A stretch of 64,000 bases of DNA from contig NZ_UFRM01000001.1 in the NCBI RefSeq assembly GCF_900444945.1, positions 382,501-446,500 on the forward strand. The letters run 5' to 3'. The position numbers were made by a program, and so were the translations under genes. Below, piece after piece: positions 18,792-27,933 of the stretch (the stretch's first letter is position 1; each line of letters begins with the position of its first letter). Source of the stretch: Actinobacillus lignieresii. GTDB lineage: Bacteria; Pseudomonadota; Gammaproteobacteria; Enterobacterales; Pasteurellaceae. The notes under the pieces were generated by a model, which worked only from the letters and a program-made list of their open reading frames with translations, searched no databases and had not been told where the DNA came from.

Positions 18792-19367
18792 ATGCAATAT
18801 GCTATTGATTTACCTATCGATAAGTTGATTCCTCAAGGAAGCCAAATTTTTGAAGATATTCATCGAATTGTAGCGGAAAATGCTTATAAAATTGCCGAAT
18901 TATCAGGAAAGTTTCAAACACAAGCAGACATTCAACGTCTATTAAGCGAGATTACCCAATCGCATATTGATGAAACTTTACACGTTAATTTGCCGTTATA
19001 TTGTGATTTTGGTCGTCATCTTCGCATCGGCAAAAATGTATTTATTAATACCGCTTGTATGTTTACCGACTTGGGGGGAATTACACTTGAAGATAATGTT
19101 TTGCTTGCCCCAAGAGTGAATATTATTACAGTTAATCATCCAACGAATCCGCAAACTCGTCGTGGCGTAATCGCTAAACCTGTGCTGATTAAGCAAAATG
19201 TTTGGATTGGCGCAGGCGCAACGGTTTTAGCCGGTGTTACGATCGGTGAGAATGCGATTGTTGCAGCTGGTAGTGTCGTGACTAAAGATGTGCCGGCAAA
19301 TACGATTGTTGCCGGTGTACCGGCTAAAATCGTTAAAATAATTGATGAGGTTAGCAATGAAAATTAG
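18792..19367 (+). CDS. sugar O-acetyltransferase, left-handed beta-helix family
   Basis: 191 residues with hexapeptide repeats from about residue 75 (IGKNVFINTACMFTDLG; ITLEDNVLLAPRVNIITV; IGAGATVLAGVTIGENAIVAAGSVV), as in the maltose/galactoside acetyltransferases. The probable catalytic His is in TVNHPTNPQTRR. It should acetylate a sugar hydroxyl using acetyl-CoA, but the acceptor is not predictable. It overlaps the next gene by 11 bases and may be in one unit with it. Confidence 0.87.
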   Translation: MQYAIDLPIDKLIPQGSQIFEDIHRIVAENAYKIAELSGKFQTQADIQRLLSEITQSHIDETLHVNLPLYCDFGRHLRIGKNVFINTACMFTDLGGITLEDNVLLAPRVNIITVNHPTNPQTRRGVIAKPVLIKQNVWIGAGATVLAGVTIGENAIVAAGSVVTKDVPANTIVAGVPAKIVKIIDEVSNEN

Positions 19368-19764
19368 GCTTCTGATTGGGTTGATTTTCAGTTTATGTTT
19401 TAGTCCGTTTTTACAAGGGAAAACGATGCAAATTAAGATAGGACAACAAATTTTCGAAGCAAAATTAGCCGATACCGAGGCTGCACAGCAACTTACAGAA
19501 TTGTTACCTTTAACATTAGAAATGCAAGACCGCCTACGCAATGAAAAATTTGCAGAATTATCTCAAAATTTGACCGCTTATGATCAGGCAGTCGGCTCAA
19601 TTCAAACAGGCGATATTTTACTTTGGCAGGGGAATACATTAGTGATTTTTTATGAGCGTTTTGATACGCCTTATCGCTATACTAACATTGGCAAAATTCA
19701 TAATGTGAGCGGATTAAAAGAGGCGTTAGGGAAGGGGAGCATAAAGGTTTTTTTTGAGAATTAA
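19357..19764 (+). CDS. exported cyclophilin-like domain protein
   Basis: 135 residues from the ATG at 19357, with GAGG 8-12 bases upstream. An N-terminal hydrophobic segment (IRLLIGLIFSLCFSPFLQG) acts as signal peptide or anchor. The rest resembles the bacterial cyclophilin-like fold family (MQIKIGQQIFEAKLADTEAA; DILLWQGNTLVIFYERF; YTNIGKIHNVSGL). Such proteins often lie beside oxidoreductase or acetyltransferase genes, and their activity is not established. It overlaps the acetyltransferase stop, so the two are probably co-translated. Confidence 0.8.
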   Translation: MKIRLLIGLIFSLCFSPFLQGKTMQIKIGQQIFEAKLADTEAAQQLTELLPLTLEMQDRLRNEKFAELSQNLTAYDQAVGSIQTGDILLWQGNTLVIFYERFDTPYRYTNIGKIHNVSGLKEALGKGSIKVFFEN

Positions 19765-19800
19765 CCGTAATACGTGAACGTCATATATTTCAAATAGCTA

Positions 19801-19835
19801 AAGAAGAAAGCCTTTAAAACTTTCTTCTTTTTTAT
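19801..19835 (+). terminator. intrinsic terminator after cyclophilin-like gene
   Basis: AAGAAGAAAG pairs with CTTTCTTCTT across a 9-base loop and is followed by TTTTTT; on the other strand it could also end kdkA. Confidence 0.85.
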
Positions 19836-19843
19836 TAATAGCA

Positions 19844-20548
19844 TTATTTATGGTAACCAGCGAGCAAAGCCTGCCAATTTTGCTCGTTAAATCGAATATT
19901 TAAACGTGTTTGTTCTTTTTTAAACGAGCGTAGCAAACGAGCCAAGTTTTCCGTTTTCCAATCATTAGTTTGCGAAATACCGCATTTATCGAAATCAATT
20001 AAGAAAAATTGACCGCTTGTCGGTTCAAGCAAAATATTATGGATATTTAAATCCGAATGATGCACTTGATGATCGTGTAATCGACGAATCAATTTACCGA
20101 TTTGTTGATATTGCGTGTCGGAAAGCGCATTGGTTTGGAGATATTTACTCAAATCTTGTGTGCCTTCGATTTTTTCCAGCATAATGTCCGCTCGATACCA
20201 AAAACAGGTTTTTTCCACTTTTAACGCAATCGGTTGAGGGACGGGTAAATGCCATTCGTGCAATTTTTCCAATAAGGAAAATTCTTGAAACGCTCGGGTG
20301 TTTTCCAGCCCGTTAAATAGATACTGATCTTTGACGATTTTACCGAATAGCCCGCCGCGATAGTAATGACGAAGTACCGTATTTACGCCCAATTCGGCTT
20401 GCGTGTTTAGAAACCAAGTAATGCCTCTGCCTTTGGACGAGCCTAACAAGCGGTCGGAATCGGCAAAATTTTTGCAATTAAGCAACGTTTTTAAGGTTTC
20501 TATCTGTGAAAGGGAGACAAGTTTAGGATTAAAGTGATAAAAAATCAT
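19844..20548 (-). CDS. kdkA: Kdo kinase
   Basis: Phosphorylates the single Kdo of Haemophilus-type lipooligosaccharide at the inner membrane. The 234 residues carry a protein-kinase-like fold: LLGSSKGRGITWF, YYRGGLFGK, the catalytic loop HHSDLNIHNILL and the metal-binding LIDFDKCG. Length and motifs match H. influenzae KdkA. Its presence implies a short lipooligosaccharide core with one phosphorylated Kdo, typical of Pasteurellaceae. An uptake-signal core lies within the coding sequence. Confidence 0.93.
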   Translation of the reverse strand: MIFYHFNPKLVSLSQIETLKTLLNCKNFADSDRLLGSSKGRGITWFLNTQAELGVNTVLRHYYRGGLFGKIVKDQYLFNGLENTRAFQEFSLLEKLHEWHLPVPQPIALKVEKTCFWYRADIMLEKIEGTQDLSKYLQTNALSDTQYQQIGKLIRRLHDHQVHHSDLNIHNILLEPTSGQFFLIDFDKCGISQTNDWKTENLARLLRSFKKEQTRLNIRFNEQNWQALLAGYHK

Positions 20549-20648
20549 ACGGATTATTGGGACGAGTTATTATTGAGATAAATTTTAGTGCTATTTTTTT
20601 TGATGTCAATTTGTTAAAATTCTCGCCTTGATTTTTAGAGGAACCCCA

Positions 20649-21305
20649 ATGAGCATTATCTCCGCAGAAGCCCAAAAAGTGCGTGAAGCCTTAATTGCGA
20701 AAGGCATTGAAACCCCAACCGTTCAACTGACTAAAGACAAAGATTCCCGTCGTGCCGAAATTCAACAGCATATGCGTTCGGTACTGGAATTACTGGGATT
20801 GGATTTACAAGACGATAGTTTGGAAGAAACTCCGCACCGCTTGGCGAAGATGTATGTGGATGAAATTTTTAGCGGCTTGGATTATGCGACTTTCCCGAAA
20901 ATTACCAATATTGAAAATCGTATGAAAGTCAGCGAAATGGTGTTGGTGGACGATATTACCCTGACTTCCACTTGCGAACACCATTTTGTGACGATTGACG
21001 GTAAAGTGGCGGTGGCGTATTACCCGAAAAAATGGGTAATCGGCTTATCTAAAATTAATCGCGTGGTGCAATTTTTCGCTCAACGTCCGCAAGTGCAAGA
21101 GCGTTTTACCGAACAGATCCTAACCGCATTCCAAACGATTTTAGAAACGGACGATGTCGCGGTTTTTGTTAAAGCAACACATTTCTGCGTGAAATGCCGC
21201 GGCGTGAAAGATACGAATAGCTATACGGTAACGTCGGCATTCGGCGGCGTTTTCTTAGAAGACAGAGAAACGCGCAAAGAATTTTTAGGTTTAATCAATA
21301 AATAA
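20649..21305 (+). CDS. folE: GTP cyclohydrolase I
   Basis: Converts GTP to 7,8-dihydroneopterin triphosphate, the first step of folate synthesis. 218 residues from the ATG at 20649, which follows GAGGA; an earlier in-frame start at 20628 is not needed. Zinc ligands and active-site residues are visible in [14 protein letters not shown] and [14 protein letters not shown], and the substrate loop in [12 protein letters not shown]. Divergent from kdkA. Confidence 0.97.
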   Translation: MSIISAEAQKVREALIAKGIETPTVQLTKDKDSRRAEIQQHMRSVLELLGLDLQDDSLEETPHRLAKMYVDEIFSGLDYATFPKITNIENRMKVSEMVLVDDITLTSTCEHHFVTIDGKVAVAYYPKKWVIGLSKINRVVQFFAQRPQVQERFTEQILTAFQTILETDDVAVFVKATHFCVKCRGVKDTNSYTVTSAFGGVFLEDRETRKEFLGLINK

Positions 21306-21313
21306 TTGAACGG

Positions 21314-21367
21314 ATAAGCGGTCTGATTTTGGCAAATTTTTGCAAAATTTAACCGCTTATCTTTTTT
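21314..21367 (+). terminator. uptake-signal dyad terminator after folE
   Basis: ATAAGCGGT and ACCGCTTAT pair around AATTTTTGCAAAATTT and are followed by CTTTTTT. Confidence 0.85.
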
Positions 21368-21383
21368 GATATAGAGCGAAATA

Positions 21384-22172
21384 ATGAAAATTGCATTAGG
21401 CATTGAATATGACGGCAGTCGCTATTTCGGCTGGCAGCGTCAAGATGAAGTGGAAAGCGTGCAACAGAAGCTGGAAGAAGCATTGTCGATTGTCGCCAAC
21501 GCGCCGATAGAGGTTTTTTGTGCCGGACGAACCGATTCCGGCGTACACGGTACGGGGCAAGTGGTGCATTTTGAAACGCAGGCGATACGTCCGTTACAAA
21601 GTTGGTGTTTCGGTACCAATGCGAATTTACCGGACGATATTGCGGTAAAATGGGCGGTTGAGGTAAGTGAAGATTTTCACGCCCGTTTTAGTGCCATGGC
21701 AAGACGTTATCGTTACATTATTTTTAATAACAAACTGCGTTCGGCAATTTTGCCGAAAGGTGTCTCACATTATCATTATGAACTCGATCATCAGAAAATG
21801 CACGAAGCCGGTCAGTTTTTGTTAGGCGAAAATGACTTTAGCTCATTCCGTGCCGCTAAATGTCAATCGCATACCCCTTGGCGTAACGTTCATTATCTGA
21901 ATGTCAGCCGCTTGGGTAATTATATTGTGGTGGATATTCAAGCGAATGCTTTTGTGCATCATATGGTGCGCAATATTGTCGGAAGCCTAATTGAAGTCGG
22001 GCAGGGCAGACAACCGGTCGAATGGATTCAATGGTTATTGGCACAACGAGATCGTACCTTAGCGGCGCCGACCGCAAAAGCGGAAGGTTTATATTTGGTG
22101 GATGTGCATTATCCGGAGCGTTTCGGTATCCCTAAAACCGCATTAGGTCCGTTATTTCTGGCGGATAATTAA
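21384..22172 (+). CDS. truA: tRNA pseudouridine(38-40) synthase
   Basis: Forms pseudouridine at positions 38-40 of the tRNA anticodon arm. 262 residues with the catalytic Asp in the motif [18 protein letters not shown] and the second conserved stretch [16 protein letters not shown]. The start directly follows an AGAGCGA ribosome-binding site. It is convergent with raiA across a hairpin. Confidence 0.97.
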   Translation: MKIALGIEYDGSRYFGWQRQDEVESVQQKLEEALSIVANAPIEVFCAGRTDSGVHGTGQVVHFETQAIRPLQSWCFGTNANLPDDIAVKWAVEVSEDFHARFSAMARRYRYIIFNNKLRSAILPKGVSHYHYELDHQKMHEAGQFLLGENDFSSFRAAKCQSHTPWRNVHYLNVSRLGNYIVVDIQANAFVHHMVRNIVGSLIEVGQGRQPVEWIQWLLAQRDRTLAAPTAKAEGLYLVDVHYPERFGIPKTALGPLFLADN

Positions 22173-22178
22173 ATTAAA

Positions 22179-22207
22179 AAAGCCAAACCGAAATTCGATT
22201 TGGCTTT
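22179..22207. terminator. bidirectional terminator between truA and raiA
   Basis: AAAGCCAAA and TTTGGCTTT pair, with further pairing inside, and A and T runs on the two sides. Confidence 0.88.
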
Positions 22208-22230
22208 ATCTTCAATTGTTATTTAATTTT

Positions 22231-22545
22231 TTAAACGTTTTTTAAAGTACTGTCCGTACGACGCGCTTCATTTTTATGTACTAATTTATTTAATTGCGTT
22301 TCGAGTTTGGTTTCGACTTCATTAATTGCTAAATATAAATCTTCGTTATTTGCCTTCGCAAAAAGTTCTCCGACCGGGGTACCGATAGACGCTTCAACTT
22401 CATAACTATTCGGCAATTTATGGATCATAAAATGCGGATTGATTAACTGAGTTTGCCATTTTTCGAGTTTCGCTAAGCGTTCTTCAATATGGGTACGAAT
22501 TGCAGGGGTTACATCCATTTGTTTGCTTGAAATATTGATTGTCAT
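22231..22545 (-). CDS. raiA: ribosome-associated inhibitor / hibernation factor
   Basis: Binds the 30S decoding site in stationary phase and blocks translation. 104 residues beginning MTINISSKQMDVTPAIRTHI and containing RLAKLEKWQTQLINPH and INEVETKLETQLNKLVHK, very close to RaiA/YfiA. It lacks the long C-terminal dimerisation domain of long HPF forms. GAGGAAA precedes the start. Short HPF is the alternative, but the C-terminal RRTDSTLKNV extension favours RaiA. Confidence 0.93.
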   Translation of the reverse strand: MTINISSKQMDVTPAIRTHIEERLAKLEKWQTQLINPHFMIHKLPNSYEVEASIGTPVGELFAKANNEDLYLAINEVETKLETQLNKLVHKNEARRTDSTLKNV

Positions 22546-22709
22546 AGCATTTTCCTCTTTGTGAAGGGGTTATTAAGTTGATTTCAAAATATGACTTTTA
22601 CTCCAAAATATCAAGTCAAAAAATGAAGCAAAATTTAAAAATTTGATCTACTTAACACTTTTTTAGTGTTTTTGATTATAATCTATCCGAAAAATTAGGA
22701 TGGTAAAAA

Positions 22710-23651
22710 ATGACTGAGAATAAAAACATTCCGCCGTTTGAGTTACGCTTCTTGCACCCGAAATATTGGGGGCTTTGGCTGGGGCTGGGGTTATTTAAAT
22801 TAATTTTGTGCTTACCTTATCCGGTCTTGGTCGTATTAGGTAAGGGGGTGGGTAAACTGTTTGCCAAACTCGGTTTCGGTAAACGTAGAATGCGTATTGC
22901 ACGCCGGAATTTAGAACTCTGCTTTCCGGATTATTCCGCCGAACGGATTCAAGCTATTTTAGCCAAAAATATCGAATCAGTCGGTATGGCGATTATTGAA
23001 ACCGGTATGGCGTGGTTTTGGTCGGATAAGCGTATTCTTAAATGGTCGAAAATCGAAGGGCTGGAACATCTTAAAAATCAGCCACAAGGAGCGGGGATTT
23101 TATTAGTCGGTGTGCATTTTCTCACGTTAGAAATGGGCGCACGCATTGTAGGGCTTCATCACCAAGGTGTGGGTGTTTATCGACCGAATGATAATCCTTT
23201 ATTAGATTGGATTCAGTTTCGCGGCAGAGTACGCTCAAATAAGGCGATGCTCGATCGTAAAGACTTACGCGGTATGATTCGTGCTTTAAAAGCGGGCGAG
23301 ACGATTTGGTATGCGCCGGATCATGATTACGGACGTAAAAATAGCGTATTCGTGCCGTTTTTTGCCGTAAATGAAGCTTGTACTACGGCGGGGACGCGAA
23401 TGTTATTACGTTCCGCACCGAATACGGTGGTCGTGCCGTTCAGTCCGATTCGAAATGACGATTTTTCCGGATATACGGTAAAAGTCAGTCCGGCGGTTGA
23501 TTTTAGTGAATGTAGTGATGAATTGGATACTGCAACCAAAATGAATAAAGTCGTTGAAACTGAAATTCTGAAAGAAGTCAGCCAATATATGTGGTTACAT
23601 CGCCGGTTTAAAACACGCCCGCAAGAATCGGACAAGAGTTTATACGATTAA
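22710..23651 (+). CDS. lpxL: lipid A late acyltransferase (LpxL/HtrB)
   Basis: Transfers a secondary acyl chain from acyl-ACP to lipid IVA at the inner membrane. 313 residues with an N-terminal membrane segment (LWLGLGLFKLILCLPYPVLVVL) and the HX4E catalytic motif in VGVHFLTLEMGAR, followed by IWYAPDHDYGRKNSVFVPFF. LpxL is preferred over LpxM from overall similarity to HtrB, but chain specificity cannot be judged from sequence. Confidence 0.92.
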   Translation: MTENKNIPPFELRFLHPKYWGLWLGLGLFKLILCLPYPVLVVLGKGVGKLFAKLGFGKRRMRIARRNLELCFPDYSAERIQAILAKNIESVGMAIIETGMAWFWSDKRILKWSKIEGLEHLKNQPQGAGILLVGVHFLTLEMGARIVGLHHQGVGVYRPNDNPLLDWIQFRGRVRSNKAMLDRKDLRGMIRALKAGETIWYAPDHDYGRKNSVFVPFFAVNEACTTAGTRMLLRSAPNTVVVPFSPIRNDDFSGYTVKVSPAVDFSECSDELDTATKMNKVVETEILKEVSQYMWLHRRFKTRPQESDKSLYD

Positions 23652-23692
23652 AATAAACCCGACATGAATTAATAGTGTCGGGTTTATTTTTT
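23651..23692 (+). terminator. strong intrinsic terminator after lpxL
   Basis: A perfect 14-bp stem AAATAAACCCGACA / TGTCGGGTTTATTT with an 11-base loop and a T run; its first base is the last base of the lpxL stop codon. Confidence 0.95.
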
Positions 23693-23809
23693 CTTTCCGT
23701 ATTTTCTTTAATTTTTTAGTTGTTATTCGCAAAAAATACTTGCATATTTAAAGCGAATTTTGCAATCTAACAAAATATTGTACATAACAAGAAAATACAG
23801 GAGATGATT

Positions 23810-24697
23810 ATGGCAACCCCACTATTTCACGGCAGTATTGTTGCGCTTGTCACGCCGATGACACACGGTGAAGTAAATTACGAAGAGTTAAAAAGATTGG
23901 TTGAACACCATGTTCAAGCCGGTACGCACGGTATCGTATCGGTCGGTACGACGGGTGAATCCACCACATTAAGTATTGATGAGAACGTGAAGGTAATCAA
24001 GAAAACCGTGGAGTTTGCAGACGGTCGTATTCCGATTATTGCCGGTACGGGTTCAAATGCAACCAGTGAAGCGATTATTTTAACCAAATTACTTACCAAT
24101 AGCGGTGTTGCCGGCTGTTTAAGTGTGGTGCCTTATTATAATAAACCGACTCAAGAAGGGATGTATTTACACTATAAAGCAATCGCCGAAAGTACCGACT
24201 TACCGCAAATTTTATATAACGTACCGAGCCGTACCGGTAGCGATTTAAAACCGGAAACTATCGGTCGTTTAGCTGAAATTCCGAATATTGTCGGTGTAAA
24301 AGAAGCGACGGGCGATTTAACTCGTTTGCCTCTAATCAAAAAATTAGCCGGAGAAGATTTTATTTTCTTAAGCGGTGACGATGCGACGGGTCTAGAATCT
24401 ATGAAACTCGGAGGTCAAGGTGTGATTTCCGTTACGAATAACGTTGCGGCAGCCGATATGGCGAAAATGTGCGAGCTTGCGTTAGCCGGTAAATTCGATG
24501 AAGCGGAAGCGATTAACCAACGTTTAATGGCGTTACACCACGATTTATTTATCGAAGCGAATCCGATTCCGGTAAAATGGGCGGCGTATAAATTAGGTTT
24601 AATCAGCGAGCCGAACTTACGTTTACCATTAACCACGTTATCTGAAGCGGCTCAACCTACCGTATTAGCCGCATTACAAAAAGCCGGTTTAATTTAA
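23810..24697 (+). CDS. dapA: 4-hydroxy-tetrahydrodipicolinate synthase
   Basis: Condenses pyruvate with aspartate semialdehyde in lysine/diaminopimelate synthesis. 295 residues. The ATG at 23810 is preferred over the in-frame ATG at 23804 because GGAG at 23800-23803 would touch the latter. Motifs: [13 protein letters not shown], the catalytic Tyr in YNVPSRTG and the Schiff-base Lys in [10 protein letters not shown]. Confidence 0.97.
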   Translation: MATPLFHGSIVALVTPMTHGEVNYEELKRLVEHHVQAGTHGIVSVGTTGESTTLSIDENVKVIKKTVEFADGRIPIIAGTGSNATSEAIILTKLLTNSGVAGCLSVVPYYNKPTQEGMYLHYKAIAESTDLPQILYNVPSRTGSDLKPETIGRLAEIPNIVGVKEATGDLTRLPLIKKLAGEDFIFLSGDDATGLESMKLGGQGVISVTNNVAAADMAKMCELALAGKFDEAEAINQRLMALHHDLFIEANPIPVKWAAYKLGLISEPNLRLPLTTLSEAAQPTVLAALQKAGLI

Positions 24698-24723
24698 CCG
24701 CTTGTTAGCACGATAAAGAAAGA

Positions 24724-24751
24724 AACCCCGTGATATAACGGGGTTTTTTGT
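24724..24751 (+). terminator. intrinsic terminator after dapA
   Basis: AACCCCGT pairs with ACGGGGTT across a 6-base loop, followed by TTTTTT. Confidence 0.92.
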
Positions 24752-24794
24752 TAGATAAGCGGTTAAATTTACCGAAAAATTTGTAACGATTTGT

Positions 24795-26333
24795 TTAGAA
24801 CAGCTCAACGACTTTGGCAAATACCATAATAACACCGTAAGCAAGCGGTACGGTAACGATAATCCAACGTAACCACACCATACAGCCGCCGTGTGCGACT
24901 TCTTCGGCAACGAGGTAAGTATCCGAAATGACCGTTTCATCACTTGGTTCCGCACTGTGCGCCGCGTCTTTCAACGGTAATTCGTGATGTTTTTCATGTA
25001 CCGCTTTCACACTTAAATTACAGATAAGTCCGATAATCAATAATGCCGCCATAATATACATCGTAATACTGTAAGCCTGTGCCGCCGGTACGCCGTTATC
25101 GATTTGCATTTGGCGAATATAGTTTACTAGAACAGGGCCGATGACTGCGGCAGTGGACCAAGCAAGTAATACGCGTCCGTGAATAGCTCCGACTTGATAA
25201 CTACCGAATAAATCGCGAAGATAAGCAGGGATTGCTGCGAAACCGCCGCCGTACATGGAAATAATCACACAGAAGCCGATTACAAACAGTGCTTTGTTGC
25301 CGCTTTCGCCTAATGACGGAATAATAAAGTAAAGCACAGAACCGAGTAAGAAGAAAATAGAGTATAAATTTTTACGTCCGATTTTGTCCGAAATACTCGA
25401 CCAGAAGAAACGTCCGCCCATATTAAACAGACTGAGTAAGCCTACAAATCCGGCTGCCGCTAGGGTACCGATTGCCGCTTGCTTACCGACGGAAACTTCC
25501 GAGAATAATTCTTGAATCATTACCGACGCCTGACCGAGAACCCCGATACCGGCGGTAACATTTAGACATAAAATCCAGAACAGTAGCCAGAACTGTGGTG
25601 TTTTCATCGCTTTATTCACACCGACATTATGCGAGCTTACCAATTTATTCTTAGGTTTACTTTCCACAAAACCTTTCGGTTTCCATTCCGGATGCGGTAG
25701 GCGAATAGTGAAGACGCCGAACATCATAAAGATGAAATAGAAAATACCTAATACGATAAAGGTTTCGACAATCCCTACCGATGTCGGGCTACTGAAGAAG
25801 TTCATTAACGCCACGGAAATTGGAGAAGCGAGCATTGCACCGCCGCCGAACCCCATAATGGCTAAACCGGTCGCCATCCCCGGTTTATCCGGGAACCATT
25901 TCATTAAGGTTGAAACCGGTCCGATATAACCTAGACCTAAGCCGATACCGCCGAGTACGCCGTTGCCTAAATATAACAGCCATAAATTATGGGTATGTAC
26001 GCCGAATGCCGCAACAAGAAAACCTAAGCTAAAGCAAATGGTTGCGACGAACATCGCTTTACGAGGACCGACACGTTCCATCCATGTACCGAATAATGCG
26101 GCGGAAGCTCCTAATACGGCAAGTGCGATACTAAATACCCAACCGACGGTGGTCAGTTTCCAGTCGCCCGCTACGGATTGAGTGATACCGATAACTTTAG
26201 TGAGCGGTGCATTGAAAACCGAGTAAGCGTAGATTTGTCCGATAGATAAATGTACGGCAAGGGCGGCGGGAGGAATTAACCAACGATTAAATTGCAAAGG
26301 CGCAATGGTTTTTTCACGATCTAAGAATGACAT
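24795..26333 (-). CDS. MFS transporter of the oxalate/formate antiporter (OFA) family
   Basis: Inner-membrane secondary transporter, 512 residues with about 12 membrane segments and a cytoplasmic insertion. It begins with the OFA/YhjX-like segment HLSIGQIYAYSVFNAPL. The MFS signature between segments 2 and 3 is GTWMERVGPRKAMF and its repeat in the second half is GRFFWSSISDKIGRKN. Substrates of related proteins include oxalate, formate and pyruvate; the formate dehydrogenase locus 2 kb away makes a carboxylate plausible but is weak evidence. A palindromic GCAAACGTTTGC overlaps its -35 element. Confidence 0.88.
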   Translation of the reverse strand: MSFLDREKTIAPLQFNRWLIPPAALAVHLSIGQIYAYSVFNAPLTKVIGITQSVAGDWKLTTVGWVFSIALAVLGASAALFGTWMERVGPRKAMFVATICFSLGFLVAAFGVHTHNLWLLYLGNGVLGGIGLGLGYIGPVSTLMKWFPDKPGMATGLAIMGFGGGAMLASPISVALMNFFSSPTSVGIVETFIVLGIFYFIFMMFGVFTIRLPHPEWKPKGFVESKPKNKLVSSHNVGVNKAMKTPQFWLLFWILCLNVTAGIGVLGQASVMIQELFSEVSVGKQAAIGTLAAAGFVGLLSLFNMGGRFFWSSISDKIGRKNLYSIFFLLGSVLYFIIPSLGESGNKALFVIGFCVIISMYGGGFAAIPAYLRDLFGSYQVGAIHGRVLLAWSTAAVIGPVLVNYIRQMQIDNGVPAAQAYSITMYIMAALLIIGLICNLSVKAVHEKHHELPLKDAAHSAEPSDETVISDTYLVAEEVAHGGCMVWLRWIIVTVPLAYGVIMVFAKVVELF

Positions 26334-26373
26334 GGATGCTCCATTTAGAGATTATTAACAATAATTTAACGTA

Positions 26374-26410
26374 ATTATAACAGCAAAAATCATTTGCGCA
26401 AACGTTTGCG
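26374..26410 (-). promoter_or_regulatory. promoter of the MFS gene with PurR-like operator
   Basis: On the minus strand, -35 TTGCGC (26396-26401) and -10 TATAAT (26374-26379) are 16 bases apart. The palindrome CGCAAACGTTTGCG (26397-26410) covers the -35. It matches the core of the PurR operator and is of LacI-family form. An identical 12-base core lies in front of folD. Confidence 0.7.
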
Positions 26411-26431
26411 TAAGAGAGTATTCAGTAAAAA

Positions 26432-26456
26432 AAGCCTCTTTTTTCAAAAGAGGCTT
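26432..26456 (-). terminator. intrinsic terminator after folD
   Basis: AAGCCTCTTTT pairs perfectly with AAAAGAGGCTT around TTC; on the minus strand T residues follow. Confidence 0.92.
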
Positions 26457-26477
26457 AATTGCGGAATAAATTGAAAA

Positions 26478-27335
26478 TCAGACCGCTTGTAAATGAACTT
26501 GATAGGCTTGCAAGGTATTTTGCATTAACATCGCTACCGTCATCGGACCGACACCGCCCGGTACCGGCGTGATGAAGCTCGCTTTAGCTTCCGCAGCGGA
26601 GTATTCCACGTCACCGATTAATTTGCCTTCCACTCGGTTAATGCCGACATCAATCACAATCGCACCCGGTTTAATCCATTCACCTTTTACAAAGTTAGGT
26701 TTACCGACTCCGGCAACCACAATATCCGCTTGCGAAACGTGATAAGCCAAATCTTTAGTGCGGCTATGTGTGACGGTAACGGTACAACCGGCAAGCAGTA
26801 GTTCCATTGCCATCGGACGACCGACAATATTTGAAGCGCCGACAACAACGGCATGTAATCCGGCGAGATTCACGCCGGTACTTTCCAGTAATTTCATTAC
26901 GCCGTATGGGGTGCAAGAGCGCAAAGTCGGGATTTTTTGGCATAAACGTCCGACATTGTAAGGATGGAAACCGTCCACATCTTTATGCGGCACAATCGCT
27001 TCGGTAACTTTAGTCGCATCGATCTGTTTTGGAAGCGGTAATTGCACTAAAATACCGTCCACCGAATCGTCATGGTTTAATTGTTCGATAATCGCAAGTA
27101 ATTCGGCTTCACCGGTTTCGGCAGGCAGATCGTACGATTTTGATTCGATACCGATTTCGGCACAGCTTTTTCGTTTACTATTCACATACACCTGAGAGGC
27201 GGGATCCATTCCCACTAAAATCACCGCTAATCCCGGTTTACGTTTACCTTGTGCGGTATAGGCTTGAATTTGTTCGGCGATATTCGCTTTAGCTTGCTTT
27301 GCCACTGCCGTGCCTGAAATAATGTGTGCCGTCAT
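26478..27335 (-). CDS. folD: methylenetetrahydrofolate dehydrogenase / methenyl-THF cyclohydrolase
   Basis: Bifunctional one-carbon enzyme producing 10-formyl-THF for purine synthesis. 285 residues from the ATG at 27335, which follows AGGGAGA; a longer frame to 27365 is not needed. Motifs: the catalytic Lys in [25 protein letters not shown], and the Rossmann segment [14 protein letters not shown] ending in [12 protein letters not shown] PurR-like palindrome lies 27 bases upstream. Confidence 0.97.
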   Translation of the reverse strand: MTAHIISGTAVAKQAKANIAEQIQAYTAQGKRKPGLAVILVGMDPASQVYVNSKRKSCAEIGIESKSYDLPAETGEAELLAIIEQLNHDDSVDGILVQLPLPKQIDATKVTEAIVPHKDVDGFHPYNVGRLCQKIPTLRSCTPYGVMKLLESTGVNLAGLHAVVVGASNIVGRPMAMELLLAGCTVTVTHSRTKDLAYHVSQADIVVAGVGKPNFVKGEWIKPGAIVIDVGINRVEGKLIGDVEYSAAEAKASFITPVPGGVGPMTVAMLMQNTLQAYQVHLQAV

Positions 27336-27361
27336 TGTATCTCCCTTGATTCGATTAGATT

Positions 27362-27373
27362 GCAAACGTTTGC
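27362..27373 (-). promoter_or_regulatory. PurR-like operator upstream of folD
   Basis: The perfect palindrome GCAAACGTTTGC is the same 12 bases as in the MFS promoter. Its position just upstream of folD, whose product feeds purine synthesis, fits PurR repression. Confidence 0.7.
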
Positions 27374-27478
27374 TATTTTGTCAGAAAACGGTTGATTTGC
27401 AAGTAGGTAAGTTAAAGATCGCTATGTATAAATACGATTAAAGTTCAAACAGTTAAACGATAATACTTAAAAAAGAGA

Positions 27479-27506
27479 TTGACGAAATTTAAGATAAGTC
27501 TATAAT
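27479..27506 (+). promoter_or_regulatory. tRNA operon promoter
   Basis: TTGACG (27479-27484) and TATAAT (27501-27506) are spaced by 16 bases and placed 17 bases before tRNA-Pro, a strong sigma-70 promoter. Confidence 0.85.
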
Positions 27507-27522
27507 AAATCTCACTTTTCGT

Positions 27523-27599
27523 CGGCGAGTAGCGCAGCTTGGTAGCGCAACTGGTTTGGGACCAGTGGGTCGTAGGTTCAAATCCTATCTCGCCGACCA
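27523..27599 (+). tRNA. tRNA-Pro (anticodon TGG)
   Basis: 77 bases folding into a complete cloverleaf: acceptor CGGCGAG/CTCGCCG, anticodon loop TTTGGGA with TGG, T-arm GTAGGTTCAAATCCTAT and an encoded CCA end. Confidence 0.98.
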
Positions 27600-27644
27600 C
27601 TTTACTCTTTCATAAATATTTCTTCCTTATATATTTATCCCATT

Positions 27645-27721
<77 letters not shown>

Positions 27722-27896
27722 TTACTTTTCTATATATTTCAATCAGTTATACTTAAGTCTCATAAATTATTTTGCTACATAAAACGTGCTTTGTAACCTA
27801 TTTGTACCGGTATATTTTATGCGTTGCATAAATGTGAAAAGCATCCGTATTGATATACGGCATTTTGCGTTGAGAAATTTAATGTTTTTAGATAAA

Positions 27897-27924
27897 AATA
27901 AGCGGTCAAATTTGACCGCTTATT
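27897..27924 (-). terminator. uptake-signal dyad terminator after fdhE
   Basis: A perfect 28-base palindrome made of AATAAGCGGTCAAA and its complement, with an AT-rich tract on the minus-strand downstream side. Confidence 0.82.
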
Positions 27925-27933
27925 AGTAAAGGA

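Noticed and set aside
27774..27896. Possible further tRNA or small RNA after tRNA-Arg
   Set aside because: No cloverleaf or conserved arm could be found; only AT-rich sequence before the fdhE terminator.
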